Assembly (NCBI RefSeq): GCF_046250185.1
Contig: NZ_CP176469.1
Direction: 5' to 3' (one strand)
Source of the DNA: Litorimonas sp046250185
GTDB taxonomy: Bacteria; Pseudomonadota; Alphaproteobacteria; Caulobacterales; Maricaulaceae
Length of the DNA: 64,000 nt
Shown: piece by piece, positions 35,950 through 47,882 of the stretch
Numbering within the stretch: position 1 is the first letter of the stretch
Layout of the letters: each line of letters begins with the position of its first letter
Notes under the pieces: model-generated
Databases searched by the model: none
Seen by the model: only the letters and a program-made list of their open reading frames with translations
Told to the model about the DNA's origin: nothing
Made by a program: the position numbers and the translations under genes

Positions 35950-36184
35950 TTTTCTGTCTCCAATTTGGAACTTCGTCATCAAGAATACTCTCAAGGACGG
36001 CGACGCGCTGATCGAGTGTGTCAGCGATCTTTGACATTTGGTCGAGCTCGGCCATTTGGTCGCCGCTCATATGATGCACCATCTTCTCTTTGTGCTGATA
36101 ATAAGTCTTCAGCATTGCGGAGCCGATGCCCATCACGATCGCCACAATGGGGATCATGAAAACTAAAACTTCAGGTCTAAACAT
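35942..36184 (-). CDS. pspB: Phage shock protein B
   Basis: The protein has 80 residues. An N-terminal membrane helix (FMIPIVAIVMGIGSAML) is followed by a cytoplasmic helical tail (QMSKIADTLDQRVAVLESILDDEVPNW), the standard PspB architecture and length. It works with PspC as the membrane sensor of the psp response. It lies 121 nt downstream of pspA, the gap containing a hairpin, and overlaps pspC. Confidence 0.9.
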   Translation of the reverse strand: MFRPEVLVFMIPIVAIVMGIGSAMLKTYYQHKEKMVHHMSGDQMAELDQMSKIADTLDQRVAVLESILDDEVPNWRQKNG

Positions 36185-36220
36185 TTAGGTCTCTCTCTTC
36201 ATTCTTCATGTTTATGCGAT

Positions 36221-36274
36221 ATGCCCGAACGGGAGGGTCAGAGGGGGGAGGACGTTGCCTCACCGCTCGGGCAT
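36221..36274 (-). other. Intercistronic hairpin between pspA and pspB
   Basis: The 8-bp arms ATGCCCGA / TCGGGCAT, with further pairing inside (CGG..CCG), enclose about 38 nt. No T-run follows in the minus direction. It is likely a partial terminator or mRNA-stability element that keeps pspA above pspBC (inference). Confidence 0.55.
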
Positions 36275-36305
36275 GGGTCGATTAATCCGTTCAAAGGGGG
36301 TCGGG

Positions 36306-37001
36306 TTAACCGGCTTTCTTTTTATCGCCATTGGCGGCTTTTGGCGTACCAACTTTAGCTTTCAGAGCAGCTAGCTCAGATTCGATCGCCTCATCGGCGG
36401 CCAAAGCGGCGAACTGGCTCTCCAGAGTTTCGCCGGCGCCCAGGTCAAAGCTCTCGACATGTGCCTCTAGCTCATCGACTTTGCGCTCCATACGGGCGTA
36501 GCGGGACAAGGCGTCTTCGACCTTGTTATCACTTAATTGCTGGCGGACTTTAATTTGACCGCGAGCCACTTGACCGCGCATCAACAGCGCTTTGTGCTTC
36601 GCTTTCGCCTCGTTCAATTTGCTCTGCAGCTTGGACAAATCTTCATCCGCTTTGGCCACAGCCTCGTCAATAATATCGATTTCTTTTAAGACAACTTCAT
36701 GCATCGCCTCTGATTGCTGCTTGGCAGATAGAGCGCCGCGCGCCAGATCTTCACGATCCTTTGTCAGTGCAAGTTCGGCCTTCGTCGCCCAATCGCTGGC
36801 ACGCGATTGATAGTCGTCAGCACGGCGCGATAATTCTTTGCGCTCTGCAATGTTACGGGCGGCGTCTGTGCGGACTTCGACCAGTGTGTCTTCCATCTCT
36901 TGGATGATCAAACGGGCGATCTTTTCAGGATCTTCTGCCTTATCAATCATAGAATTGAGGTTCGAGTTGATGATATCACCCATGCGTGAAAAAATTCCCA
37001 T
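36306..37001 (-). CDS. pspA: Phage shock protein A (PspA/IM30/Vipp family)
   Basis: The protein has 231 residues. It begins MGIFSRMGDIINSNLNSMI, the amphipathic membrane-binding helix of PspA, and is otherwise coiled coil (about 25-215) with the family block EDPEKIARLIIQEMEDTL. It is an ESCRT-III-like scaffold that protects damaged inner membrane, and in enterobacteria it also inhibits PspF. AGGAGACGACA precedes the ATG. Two small genes lie upstream on the same strand. Confidence 0.93.
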   Translation of the reverse strand: MGIFSRMGDIINSNLNSMIDKAEDPEKIARLIIQEMEDTLVEVRTDAARNIAERKELSRRADDYQSRASDWATKAELALTKDREDLARGALSAKQQSEAMHEVVLKEIDIIDEAVAKADEDLSKLQSKLNEAKAKHKALLMRGQVARGQIKVRQQLSDNKVEDALSRYARMERKVDELEAHVESFDLGAGETLESQFAALAADEAIESELAALKAKVGTPKAANGDKKKAG

Positions 37002-37034
37002 TGTCGTCTCCTAAAGTTCGTGGCGGGTTCGGGG

Positions 37035-37169
37035 TTAAAATATTTTTGCGACCAAGAAACCGGCGGCGAAAAAGCCCCATACTTCTGGGTGGCGGGTTGT
37101 GACGTAGCGGACGAAGCGGGCGCCCTTGCGACGCCAGCTTTCCGTTGTGTGTGTGTCGTAATTATCCAT
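37035..37169 (-). CDS. Small membrane protein upstream of pspA (44 aa)
   Basis: This short frame reads MDNYDTHTTESWRRKGARFV at its start, followed by RYVTTRHPEVWGFFAAGFLVAKIF. A basic amphipathic stretch leads to one C-terminal hydrophobic segment, as in a tail-anchored micro-protein. GAGG lies upstream, a little far from the ATG. It ends 34 nt before the pspA start on the same strand, so it is probably the second gene of the psp transcript. The family is not recognised. Confidence 0.6.
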   Translation of the reverse strand: MDNYDTHTTESWRRKGARFVRYVTTRHPEVWGFFAAGFLVAKIF

Positions 37170-37184
37170 TTTGTTCAGTATCCT

Positions 37185-37337
37185 CTAAAAGCCAAAGCCA
37201 GCGATACGCGAGCCTGTGCGGGCATGAGCCATGATGGCTGACCGACGGCGCGAACGGCTATGGCGGGCGGGAATGGATGGCGAAGCATTGGTGGCACCCA
37301 ATGTTTCTGTGTCGATGTCTATAGTGCGGAATGTCAT
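37185..37337 (-). CDS. Small basic protein, first gene of the psp transcript (50 aa)
   Basis: This short frame starts MTFRTIDIDTETLGATNA and continues into a very basic segment (SIPARHSRSRRRSAIMAHAR), ending RIAGFGF. An excellent ribosome binding site, AGGAGAG, lies 5-7 nt before the ATG. It is followed 15 nt later by the 44-residue gene and then pspA. The arginine-rich tail suggests contact with membrane lipids or nucleic acid, but this is only composition. No family is recognised. Confidence 0.6.
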   Translation of the reverse strand: MTFRTIDIDTETLGATNASPSIPARHSRSRRRSAIMAHARTGSRIAGFGF

Positions 37338-37511
37338 GATCTCTCTCCTGTGTTATGACTTTCTTGTTTTCGTCTCCTTGTGTCTGCGGGCCTTCGTTTG
37401 GAAGTGTCCTGCTGACAAATTCAATATGATCATTTCACGGTGCAGAGTCGATAATTTTTAAATCATTGATTTTATTGAGTTTTTGAAATTTCTAAAAATA
37501 TCGAGAAAATT

Positions 37512-37561
37512 ATTTAGTAAATAAAGCTATTATTTAGTTTCAATAGCTAATATAATTTAGT
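37512..37561. promoter_or_regulatory. Three ATTTAGT repeats in the pspA-pspF divergent region
   Basis: Direct repeats of ATTTAGT lie at 37512-37518, 37532-37538 and 37555-37561, spaced 20 and 23 nt (about two helical turns), just before the pspF ATG. They could be the binding sites of PspF or another regulator. I find no -24/-12 sigma54 promoter in 37338-37574. Confidence 0.4.
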
Positions 37562-37574
37562 ATTATAAGCCAAT

Positions 37575-38597
37575 ATGGCGTCACTTCCGCAACAGCCGAT
37601 CGGACAATCCGAATCCTTTATGTCCCTTATGGACCGCGTATCGGACTGCGCGGTGCTATCGAGGCCTGTCTTGATTGTTGGAGAAGAAGGCACCGGCAAA
37701 GAAATGATCGCAGCTCGTGTGCATTTCCTGTCTCCTCGGTGGGAGCAAGTGATGATCACGGTCAACTGCGCCGCCTTCACAGATCAAGAGCTAGACGTCG
37801 CGCTTTTTGGCAGCAGCCTGATGGATGGACGTGACGAAACTAATGGGCGCTTCTTTGCGGCGGATGGCGGGACTTTGCTGCTAGACAATATTGATAGCGT
37901 TTCCCCTCGCCTACAAGAAAAGCTAATGCGCGCGATTGAATATGGTCAATACGAAGCCCGCGGCGAGGCAGAGACACAAGACGTCGATGTCCGCGTCGTG
38001 GCAGCAACAAATGTAGACCTCACGGCCGCGGTTAAGGCAGGGACATTTCGCTCTGACCTGCTTTACCGTCTAGCGTTTGACGTTTTGCACCTGCCACCCT
38101 TGCGCGAACGCACCGCAGATATTTTGCCTTTAGCCGAGCATTTCGGAAAGAAAATGGCGAGCGAGCTAGGTGGCGACCGCTTTCCAGGTTTTACCGCAGA
38201 GACTGCGGAAAAATTACTGCGCCATGACTGGCCCGGCAATGTGAGAGAGCTAAAGTCTGTGGTCGAACGCAATACGGCAAAGGCATGGCTCGCAGATGAG
38301 GCCTTGGTTCAGCCTATTGCCACCCTGCAATTTGATCCTTTTGACAGCCCTTATCGCCTTCGCGAGTCTACGGGCCGTGTGCTTGATCAACCTCCCGACC
38401 CCGAAACACCAGCAGACACAGAGGAAGCCGACGCTCCCCTAAAGGCTTTTACCGAACGAGTTATGGAGTTTGAACGGCGGCTCATCGATGAAGCGCTTCA
38501 GATCGCGGAGAACCATCAGGGGCGGGCGGCAGACTATCTTGATCTCAGCTATCATCAGTTTCGTGGACTGCTGCGCAAGCATGGCTTAAAGAAATAG
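37575..38597 (+). CDS. pspF: PspF-like AAA+ regulator lacking the GAFTGA loop
   Basis: The protein has 340 residues. The AAA+ domain (about 8-245) has Walker A GEEGTGKE. Walker B GGTLLLDNID (about 98-107) has Asn105 where the catalytic Glu normally sits. The arginine-finger region LLYRLAFDVLHLPPLRER is intact. The segment between LFG (77-79) and GRF (91-93) is 11 residues without GAFTGA, the loop that contacts sigma54; the E. coli protein has 14. A Fis-type helix-turn-helix ends the protein (NHQGRAADYLDLSYHQF). Divergence from pspA and the lack of a receiver domain support PspF orthology. It may act without sigma54 or with altered ATPase activity (inference). Confidence 0.8.
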   Translation: MASLPQQPIGQSESFMSLMDRVSDCAVLSRPVLIVGEEGTGKEMIAARVHFLSPRWEQVMITVNCAAFTDQELDVALFGSSLMDGRDETNGRFFAADGGTLLLDNIDSVSPRLQEKLMRAIEYGQYEARGEAETQDVDVRVVAATNVDLTAAVKAGTFRSDLLYRLAFDVLHLPPLRERTADILPLAEHFGKKMASELGGDRFPGFTAETAEKLLRHDWPGNVRELKSVVERNTAKAWLADEALVQPIATLQFDPFDSPYRLRESTGRVLDQPPDPETPADTEEADAPLKAFTERVMEFERRLIDEALQIAENHQGRAADYLDLSYHQFRGLLRKHGLKK

Positions 38598-38711
38598 GCA
38601 GGCGCGGGAGAGCCCATTTGCCTCCAGTAAGCTTTCGCTAGGCTGCCGCCGACCGCCCGAGCAATATCTCTGACGGAAGAACAATAGGGGAAAAGCATAT
38701 GGGACATCTTT

Positions 38712-39389
38712 ATGAGTAAATTTACGCCAGGCGGCCTTAACCTCCTCAATCAGCTCGCCGCTAACAATAACAAAGACTGGTTCGGCGCGCACCGAGATGA
38801 ATTCAAGACACAGCTGCAAGACCCCTTTGCCGACTTACTCGAATCCATCAGCTTTGCGATGGAGGTGCATGACATTCGACTCAAGGGGTCAAAGAAAACG
38901 ATGTTTCGCCTTCACCGTGATGTGCGTTTTTCCAAGGATAAAACGCCCTATAATCTTCACATTAGCGGAATGTTGACGCGCGGTGGGACGAAAACGGAAA
39001 GCGGCGGCGGACTCTATGTACGCCTGGACCGAGACGGTGGCCGTCTGGGTTGCGGACATTACGGGCTGGATGCCAAAGTGCTTGCACCCATACGGCAGAA
39101 GATTTTGGATCGTCCAAATGTCTACGCAGATGTGCTAGCTGACCTCGACGCTGCCGGTTTAGCGCTGGATCGGGAGAACACGCTGACGACCATGCCGCGG
39201 GGCTTTAGTCAGTATGGTGATCATCCCCATGCGAGTGACCTAAAGCTTAAAAGCTTCACTGTTTTTGAGGCTTTATCAGCTGAAGATTGGCTACAAGATC
39301 GCGTGATTGATAAGGCTGTGCATATGGCACAGGCTTGTCAAAAACTCCTCGCCTTTCGCGACCCTTTTCACCACCCTAAGAAAATCTAA
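38712..39389 (+). CDS. DUF2461 protein
   Basis: The protein has 225 residues. It matches DUF2461 over its full length: an N-terminal NKDWFGAHRDEF, the central MFRLHRDVRFSKDKTPYN and GLYVRLDRDG, and the C-terminal FTVFEALSAEDWLQDRV. The family is widespread and uncharacterised. GGGAC precedes the ATG. It lies between pspF and the initiator tRNA, with no evident link to either. Confidence 0.85.
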   Translation: MSKFTPGGLNLLNQLAANNNKDWFGAHRDEFKTQLQDPFADLLESISFAMEVHDIRLKGSKKTMFRLHRDVRFSKDKTPYNLHISGMLTRGGTKTESGGGLYVRLDRDGGRLGCGHYGLDAKVLAPIRQKILDRPNVYADVLADLDAAGLALDRENTLTTMPRGFSQYGDHPHASDLKLKSFTVFEALSAEDWLQDRVIDKAVHMAQACQKLLAFRDPFHHPKKI

Positions 39390-39407
39390 TTTTTCCGCAG
39401 TTACGCC

Positions 39408-39436
39408 TTGCAGTTTGCCCGCAAGACTCATATATC
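39408..39436 (+). promoter_or_regulatory. Promoter of the initiator tRNA
   Basis: TTGCAG (39408-39413), a 17-nt spacer and TATATC (39431-39436) place the start of transcription a few bases before the tRNA at 39450. It matches the arrangement at the rRNA operon and tRNAVal. Confidence 0.75.
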
Positions 39437-39449
39437 GTGCTTTCTTTGA

Positions 39450-39526
<77 letters not shown>

Positions 39527-39535
39527 AATAATAAC

Positions 39536-39578
39536 CCGCCACCTTGTTTAAATATAAACAATCAGGCGGTTTTTTTGT
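39536..39578 (+). terminator. Terminator after tRNA-fMet
   Basis: A CCGCC / GGCGG stem extended by TGTTT / AAACA around an AT loop is followed by T7, 10 nt after the tRNA. Confidence 0.88.
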
Positions 39579-39680
39579 GGGCGACTATCTGAGCAGTATG
39601 AATAAAATACTGCGTTATTTATCAGACTCTCAAGCGTAAACCGCACCCTCTCGTTCTAGAGAGCCAATAGGCCTTTCGGC

Positions 39681-40163
39681 TTAATGATGATGCCCGCCCG
39701 CGCCGTGCGCGTGACCGTGAGCCAACTCCTCATCAGTCGCAGCGCGAGTTTCTAACACCTCAACGTCGAAATGAAGTGTCTTACCTGCCATAGGGTGGTT
39801 TCCGTCAATAAAAACCTCTTCTCCCAACACATTAATCACGCGAAACATAGGGGAATTGGGTTCACTGTTGATGCGGAATTGTAAGCCAGGCTTTACCTCC
39901 GTACCGTCTGGAAATTGGCCGAGCTTAACATTCATTTTCAAAGCGGGATTGACCGCGCCGTAACCGTCATTCGGAGATAATGTCACAGACTTTTTATCCC
40001 CCACCGCCATGGACTGCAGCACCGTGTCAAGCGCCGGGAGGATTTGACCGCTGCCAGCCAAATACAACATAGGATGCCCACCAGCCGAGCTATCGAGCGT
40101 TTGCCCTTGGTCGTCTTTCAACGTGTAATGAAATCCGATGACGGAAGGGGACGCTTGGGACAT
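39681..40163 (-). CDS. FKBP-type peptidyl-prolyl isomerase, SlyD-like
   Basis: The protein has 160 residues. The FKBP part starts GFHYTLKDDQGQTLDSS, and the inserted-flap part is LSPNDGYGAVNPALKM, as in SlyD. A beta-strand block (VFIDGNHPMAGKTLHFDVEV) is also standard for SlyD. The C-terminus is a short His-rich tail (HGHAHGAGGHHH) that may bind nickel or other metals. It catalyses proline isomerisation and acts as a folding helper in the cytosol. It is monocistronic, reading away from the rRNA operon terminator. Confidence 0.88.
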   Translation of the reverse strand: MSQASPSVIGFHYTLKDDQGQTLDSSAGGHPMLYLAGSGQILPALDTVLQSMAVGDKKSVTLSPNDGYGAVNPALKMNVKLGQFPDGTEVKPGLQFRINSEPNSPMFRVINVLGEEVFIDGNHPMAGKTLHFDVEVLETRAATDEELAHGHAHGAGGHHH

Positions 40164-40335
40164 GATAGGGCTTTCTATTATTTGGAGATCGACGCTATAG
40201 TTATAAGATCGCGCTAGGGATCACAACTATAAGCTTCCATCACCTTCAAGCCGCGGCGTCGTAAACGTGCAAAAATGCCCGCCGCAAAATGACTGCACTT
40301 CTTGCAAAATGCCATGTCTGAAGCTGAAAATTTGC

Positions 40336-40366
40336 AATAAAAAAAGCGCCCCGTGAGGAGCGCTGA
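40336..40366 (-). terminator. rRNA operon terminator
   Basis: On the minus strand AGCGCTCC / GGGGCGCT (one G-T pair) with loop TCAC is followed by T7. It lies about 65 nt past the 5S gene. The rest of 40164-40430 holds no gene that I can support. Confidence 0.88.
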
Positions 40367-40430
40367 TTGTTATATAATGAGGGTTAATGCATATCTCCGT
40401 AGAAGAATTGCATGACATGACTTGGATAAA

Positions 40431-40545
40431 CCGGGCAGCGACCTACTCTCCCGTGCCTTAAGACAAAGTACCATCGGCGCTGAGAGGCTTAACGACCGAG
40501 TTCGGGATGGGATCGGGTGGGGACCTCTCGCAATAACCACCCGGT
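40431..40545 (-). rRNA. 5S ribosomal RNA
   Basis: The minus strand contains the conserved 5S segments (GACCGAGTTCGGGATGGGATC complement, CCGGG ends pairing with CCCGG). It is the last rRNA gene of the operon. The ends are approximate by a few bases. Confidence 0.93.
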
Positions 40546-40590
40546 TAATGCAAGTCATGTGTCGCATTCCACCCATCAGAGTGGTTTGCG

Positions 40591-40662
40591 TTAAATAGTA
40601 AAGATATCGTCTGGGTAGCCTCATGCAAGGCGGACATATTAGTCCACGCGCATGAGCGCCAA
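40591..40662 (-). other. 3' arm of the pre-23S processing stem
   Basis: The block at 40591-40614 is the exact complement of 43641-43664 (24 nt), 40647-40662 of 43544-43559 (16 nt), and GACATATTA at 40633 of 43565-43573. These arms flank the 23S gene and would pair into the RNase III stem. Confidence 0.8.
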
Positions 40663-40697
40663 TCATGCGTTTCAAAAGAAACGCAAGGTCTGAAATG

Positions 40698-43481
<2,784 letters not shown>

Positions 43482-43800
43482 TTCAGATTCTTGAGATGGT
43501 CACGTCGCCCGACCAGAAGTGTAGAGCGCGTAACCTTCAATGTTTGGCGCTCATGCGCGAGGAATAATATGTCAGGATCTGCAATTTTTCTTGCGAAAAA
43601 ATGCAGTTAGTGTCCCAGACATACCTCACAACATAAGCTGCCAGACGATATCTTTACTATTTAAAGTCCATCCTAGTCGAAAAAGTCATAACCAGTAAAA
43701 CTGCATTATGCCTCTGGGCGGATGAACCCTCATTATACGATGTCAAATATCCAATCGATCAGCAAAACTAATCGATAGAAACTTGTGTGTGTGTTGAAAA
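43482..43800 (-). other. 23S-tRNA-Ala internal transcribed spacer
   Basis: No gene is present. It carries the 5' arm of the 23S processing stem (43544-43573 and 43641-43664) and two local hairpins (e.g. GCATTTTTTCGCAAGAAAAATTGC region near 43600). Confidence 0.75.
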
Positions 43801-43876
43801 TGGTGGAGCTTAGCGGATTCGAACCGCTGACCCTCTGCTTGCAAAGCAGATGCTCTACCAACTGAGCTAAAGCCCC
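43801..43876 (-). tRNA. tRNA-Ala (TGC)
   Basis: The 76-nt cloverleaf is read on the minus strand, with anticodon TGC in TTTGCAA and an encoded CCA. It sits in the rRNA spacer next to tRNA-Ile, as in most alphaproteobacteria. Confidence 0.97.
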
Positions 43877-44056
43877 TAGAGCATTTCGAAGAAATGCGGA
43901 AAGTGCGAGGCGTTTGTAGCAATTAAAGCAATTTGCCGAGGGCAAAATGCAGTAAATGCGGGAACGTCTTGCGCTCTGCTAGAGCCCGCTCTCGGTATTT
44001 CGCTGCGCGAATTACCTGCCGCGGGGTCCACACTTTTTCTACGAAAAAGATGTGGT

Positions 44057-44133
<77 letters not shown>

Positions 44134-44325
44134 CCATATCAACACATTTACAACCTCTTTGGCAGCGCCCAAATGGCGCGCACGGCTGTAAACGAAAGGG
44201 AAGAGAAACGAAGACGGCGTTTAACCGCTATATGATCCAACACATGAGATGTGCGGGACCTAAATATTTTCTAAAAGATTAAAAAAGTGCGTGACATATA
44301 AATATGTCGAAGACCTTCAAAACCT

Positions 44326-45813
<1,488 letters not shown>

Positions 45814-46143
45814 AGAGATGAAACCGACTGTGTCGTTATTCACTGACGTTTTGGACCGAAGTCCAAAGCGTTTGTGCGTTTTCAAAGAAATAACGAAAAC
45901 CTCTTAAATGACTAAGTCATCCAAGCGATTTCATTATTTTCATAAAGAGAAACGTCAACAACAGTCGTTCAAATGTTTGCAGCTTGTTACCAAGTCTGCG
46001 CACAGCCAAACGCCGCCTGCGTCTCTCTTCCCAATATTCACGATGTCAAACAGCGGAAATAAATCAATGACTTAGTTCCAAAATAAATGCCCCGTGCGAG
46101 GGGCTCCGCTCAGAAGCAGTCAATGTCTGCCGCCGAGGAGCGC
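45814..46143 (-). other. rRNA operon leader
   Basis: This is the transcribed leader between the rRNA promoter and 16S, without coding capacity. It includes a stable hairpin with a CGAA loop (CTTTGGAC / GTCCAAAG type, near 45850-45875) and several AT-rich stretches, probably antitermination and processing signals. Confidence 0.6.
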
Positions 46144-46172
46144 TATATAGGGAAACGATTTTTTTTCTGCAA
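46144..46172 (-). promoter_or_regulatory. rRNA operon promoter
   Basis: On the minus strand TTGCAG (46172-46167), an exact 17-nt spacer beginning with A8, and TATATA (46149-46144) are followed by a GC-rich discriminator (GCGCTCC). The spacing and hexamers match those of the initiator tRNA and tRNAVal. Confidence 0.78.
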
Positions 46173-46273
46173 CACCTTTTTTCGCCAAATCTGCAGTTTT
46201 TCTGCATTCTTTTTCTCAAAAGCATTTGACGCGATCTAAATCCCTGAAATTATAGGGTTTTTAGGCAGAAAAC

Positions 46274-46282
46274 TTATCCACA
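46274..46282 (+). promoter_or_regulatory. Perfect DnaA box
   Basis: TTATCCACA is the consensus DnaA box, about 100 nt upstream of the rRNA promoter and in the region shared with the alkaline phosphatase gene. It is single, with no cluster, so it is not an origin; a chance match is possible. Confidence 0.4.
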
Positions 46283-46496
46283 GCCGCACAATAAAAAACA
46301 TTTTTATATGATTTAAGCGGTATAGAGATCATTTCCGGACATTCCCTCTATCAAATTCAAACCAAAAAAGCAAATTTAATTAGAGGAGTCGCAGCTTTCT
46401 CGCTTGGAATCCGATTCCCAAGCTCGCAATAGTGGGGCAATAGAGACTCAGAAACCGTCGTTTTTTTGAAATTAAATTCAGTTGGAGCTGCAAGCC

Positions 46497-47882
46497 ATGC
46501 CCTTTTATTCCAAATCTTTCGCTCACCAAAGCGTGTTGCTTCCGGCCATAGCCCTATCAACTTTGCTTTTGCTCGGTGGATGTAACAGCGCGGCTGACGC
46601 ATCGGCACAAAAAAACACAGAAACAGGCTCTCCAAAAAACGTCATTCTCTTTATTGGGGACGGTATGGGCGTCTCGACTGTCACGGCCGCGCGGATATTT
46701 GACGGTCAGTCAAAGGGCAAGTCTGGCGAAGAGCATAGTCTCGCCTTTGAAGCCTTCGATAATCTGGCTCTCATCAAGACTTATAATACAAATGCGCAGG
46801 TGCCGGACAGCGCAGGCACAGCGACCGCCATCCTCTCGGGCTACAAAACAAATATAGGCGCGGTAAATGTGAAGCCCAATGTCGATGAAACTGTGATGGT
46901 CAAGGAGGCCTGCACAGACAAAGCATCCCCCCCGACATTGACTAAAGTTGCGAAAGCTAAAGGTAAGGCCGTGGGTGTTATCTCCACCGCCCGCCTCACC
47001 CATGCAACACCTGCCGCTATGTATAGCCATAGTGTCAGCCGCAGTTGGGAAACAGATAAGGACATTAAGGACGCTATGGCGGTCGCAGGCTGCACCAGCA
47101 TTGCCCAGCAACTCGTCGAATCCGATGTCGACTTAGCCCTTGGCGGGGGACGCAAAGAATTTACCGACGCGCATATTCAATCTTGGACAGATCAAGGACA
47201 TATATACGTCGCGGATTTTGCCGACTTATCAGACAGCCCTGCGGATCAGCGTATCTTGGGCTTGTTTAATAGCTCTCATATGAGCTTTGAGGCAGATCGT
47301 GCGGAAACTAATGAGCCGTCTTTGGCTGACATGACAACGCTGGCGATTAATCGCTTATCACAAGACGAGGACGGCTATGTGTTGATGGTCGAAGCGGGTC
47401 GCGTTGATCACGCCCATCACGGCACGAATGCCTACCGCGCCATGCGTGATATGCAAGCGCTCAACGAAGCAGTCCAAGCGGCGCTCGCGCAGGCAGGTGA
47501 CGATACGCTGATCATGGTAACAGCGGATCACAGCCATGTTTTTACAATGTCAGGCTATCCCATGCGCGGCAATCCGATCATGGGTCTGGTGAAACGTCCA
47601 GATTCTGAAGACTATGAACTGGCGAAAGATGGTAAGCCCTACACGACCCTCGGCTATCATAACGGCTCCAATCAGCGAACGGCTGATAGCGTCCCTCTGA
47701 CGGATAATATGGTCCAAGACCCTGACTACCGCCAAGAAACAGCAATTCCACTCGGTTCAGAAACCCATGCGGGCGAAGATGTGCCGTTATATGCGACAGG
47801 GCCAGGGTCCGAAAAAGTACGCGGCACGATGGAGCAGGACGAAATCGGTCGCCTGATCCGTGAAGTGTTAGCGCTGAACTAA
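46497..47882 (+). CDS. Alkaline phosphatase (PhoA superfamily), lipoprotein
   Basis: The protein has 461 residues. A lipoprotein signal ends in LLLLGGC. The metal-binding IGDGMGVSTVTAARI, the nucleophile motif VPDSAGTATA (Ser in DSAGT), VEAGRVDHAHH and MVTADHSHVF together define the alkaline phosphatase active site with two zinc and one Mg site. It releases phosphate from organic esters in the periplasm or at the outer membrane. ATG 46497 has GGAG 11 nt upstream; a TTG at 46482 is the only alternative. No Pho box is seen. An imperfect palindrome (GCTTGGAAT...ATTCCCAAGC) lies at 46402-46423. Confidence 0.9.
   Translation: MPFYSKSFAHQSVLLPAIALSTLLLLGGCNSAADASAQKNTETGSPKNVILFIGDGMGVSTVTAARIFDGQSKGKSGEEHSLAFEAFDNLALIKTYNTNAQVPDSAGTATAILSGYKTNIGAVNVKPNVDETVMVKEACTDKASPPTLTKVAKAKGKAVGVISTARLTHATPAAMYSHSVSRSWETDKDIKDAMAVAGCTSIAQQLVESDVDLALGGGRKEFTDAHIQSWTDQGHIYVADFADLSDSPADQRILGLFNSSHMSFEADRAETNEPSLADMTTLAINRLSQDEDGYVLMVEAGRVDHAHHGTNAYRAMRDMQALNEAVQAALAQAGDDTLIMVTADHSHVFTMSGYPMRGNPIMGLVKRPDSEDYELAKDGKPYTTLGYHNGSNQRTADSVPLTDNMVQDPDYRQETAIPLGSETHAGEDVPLYATGPGSEKVRGTMEQDEIGRLIREVLALN

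Noticed and set aside
37338..37574. Sigma54 (-24/-12) promoter for the psp genes
   Set aside because: The best match on either strand (GGAAGTGTCCTGCT) has wrong GG-GC spacing (9 instead of 10 nt).
46226..46256. Plus-strand promoter TTGACG...TATAGG for the phosphatase gene
   Set aside because: Spacing is 18-19 nt with a weak -10, and it would leave a 240-nt leader; not supported enough to list.
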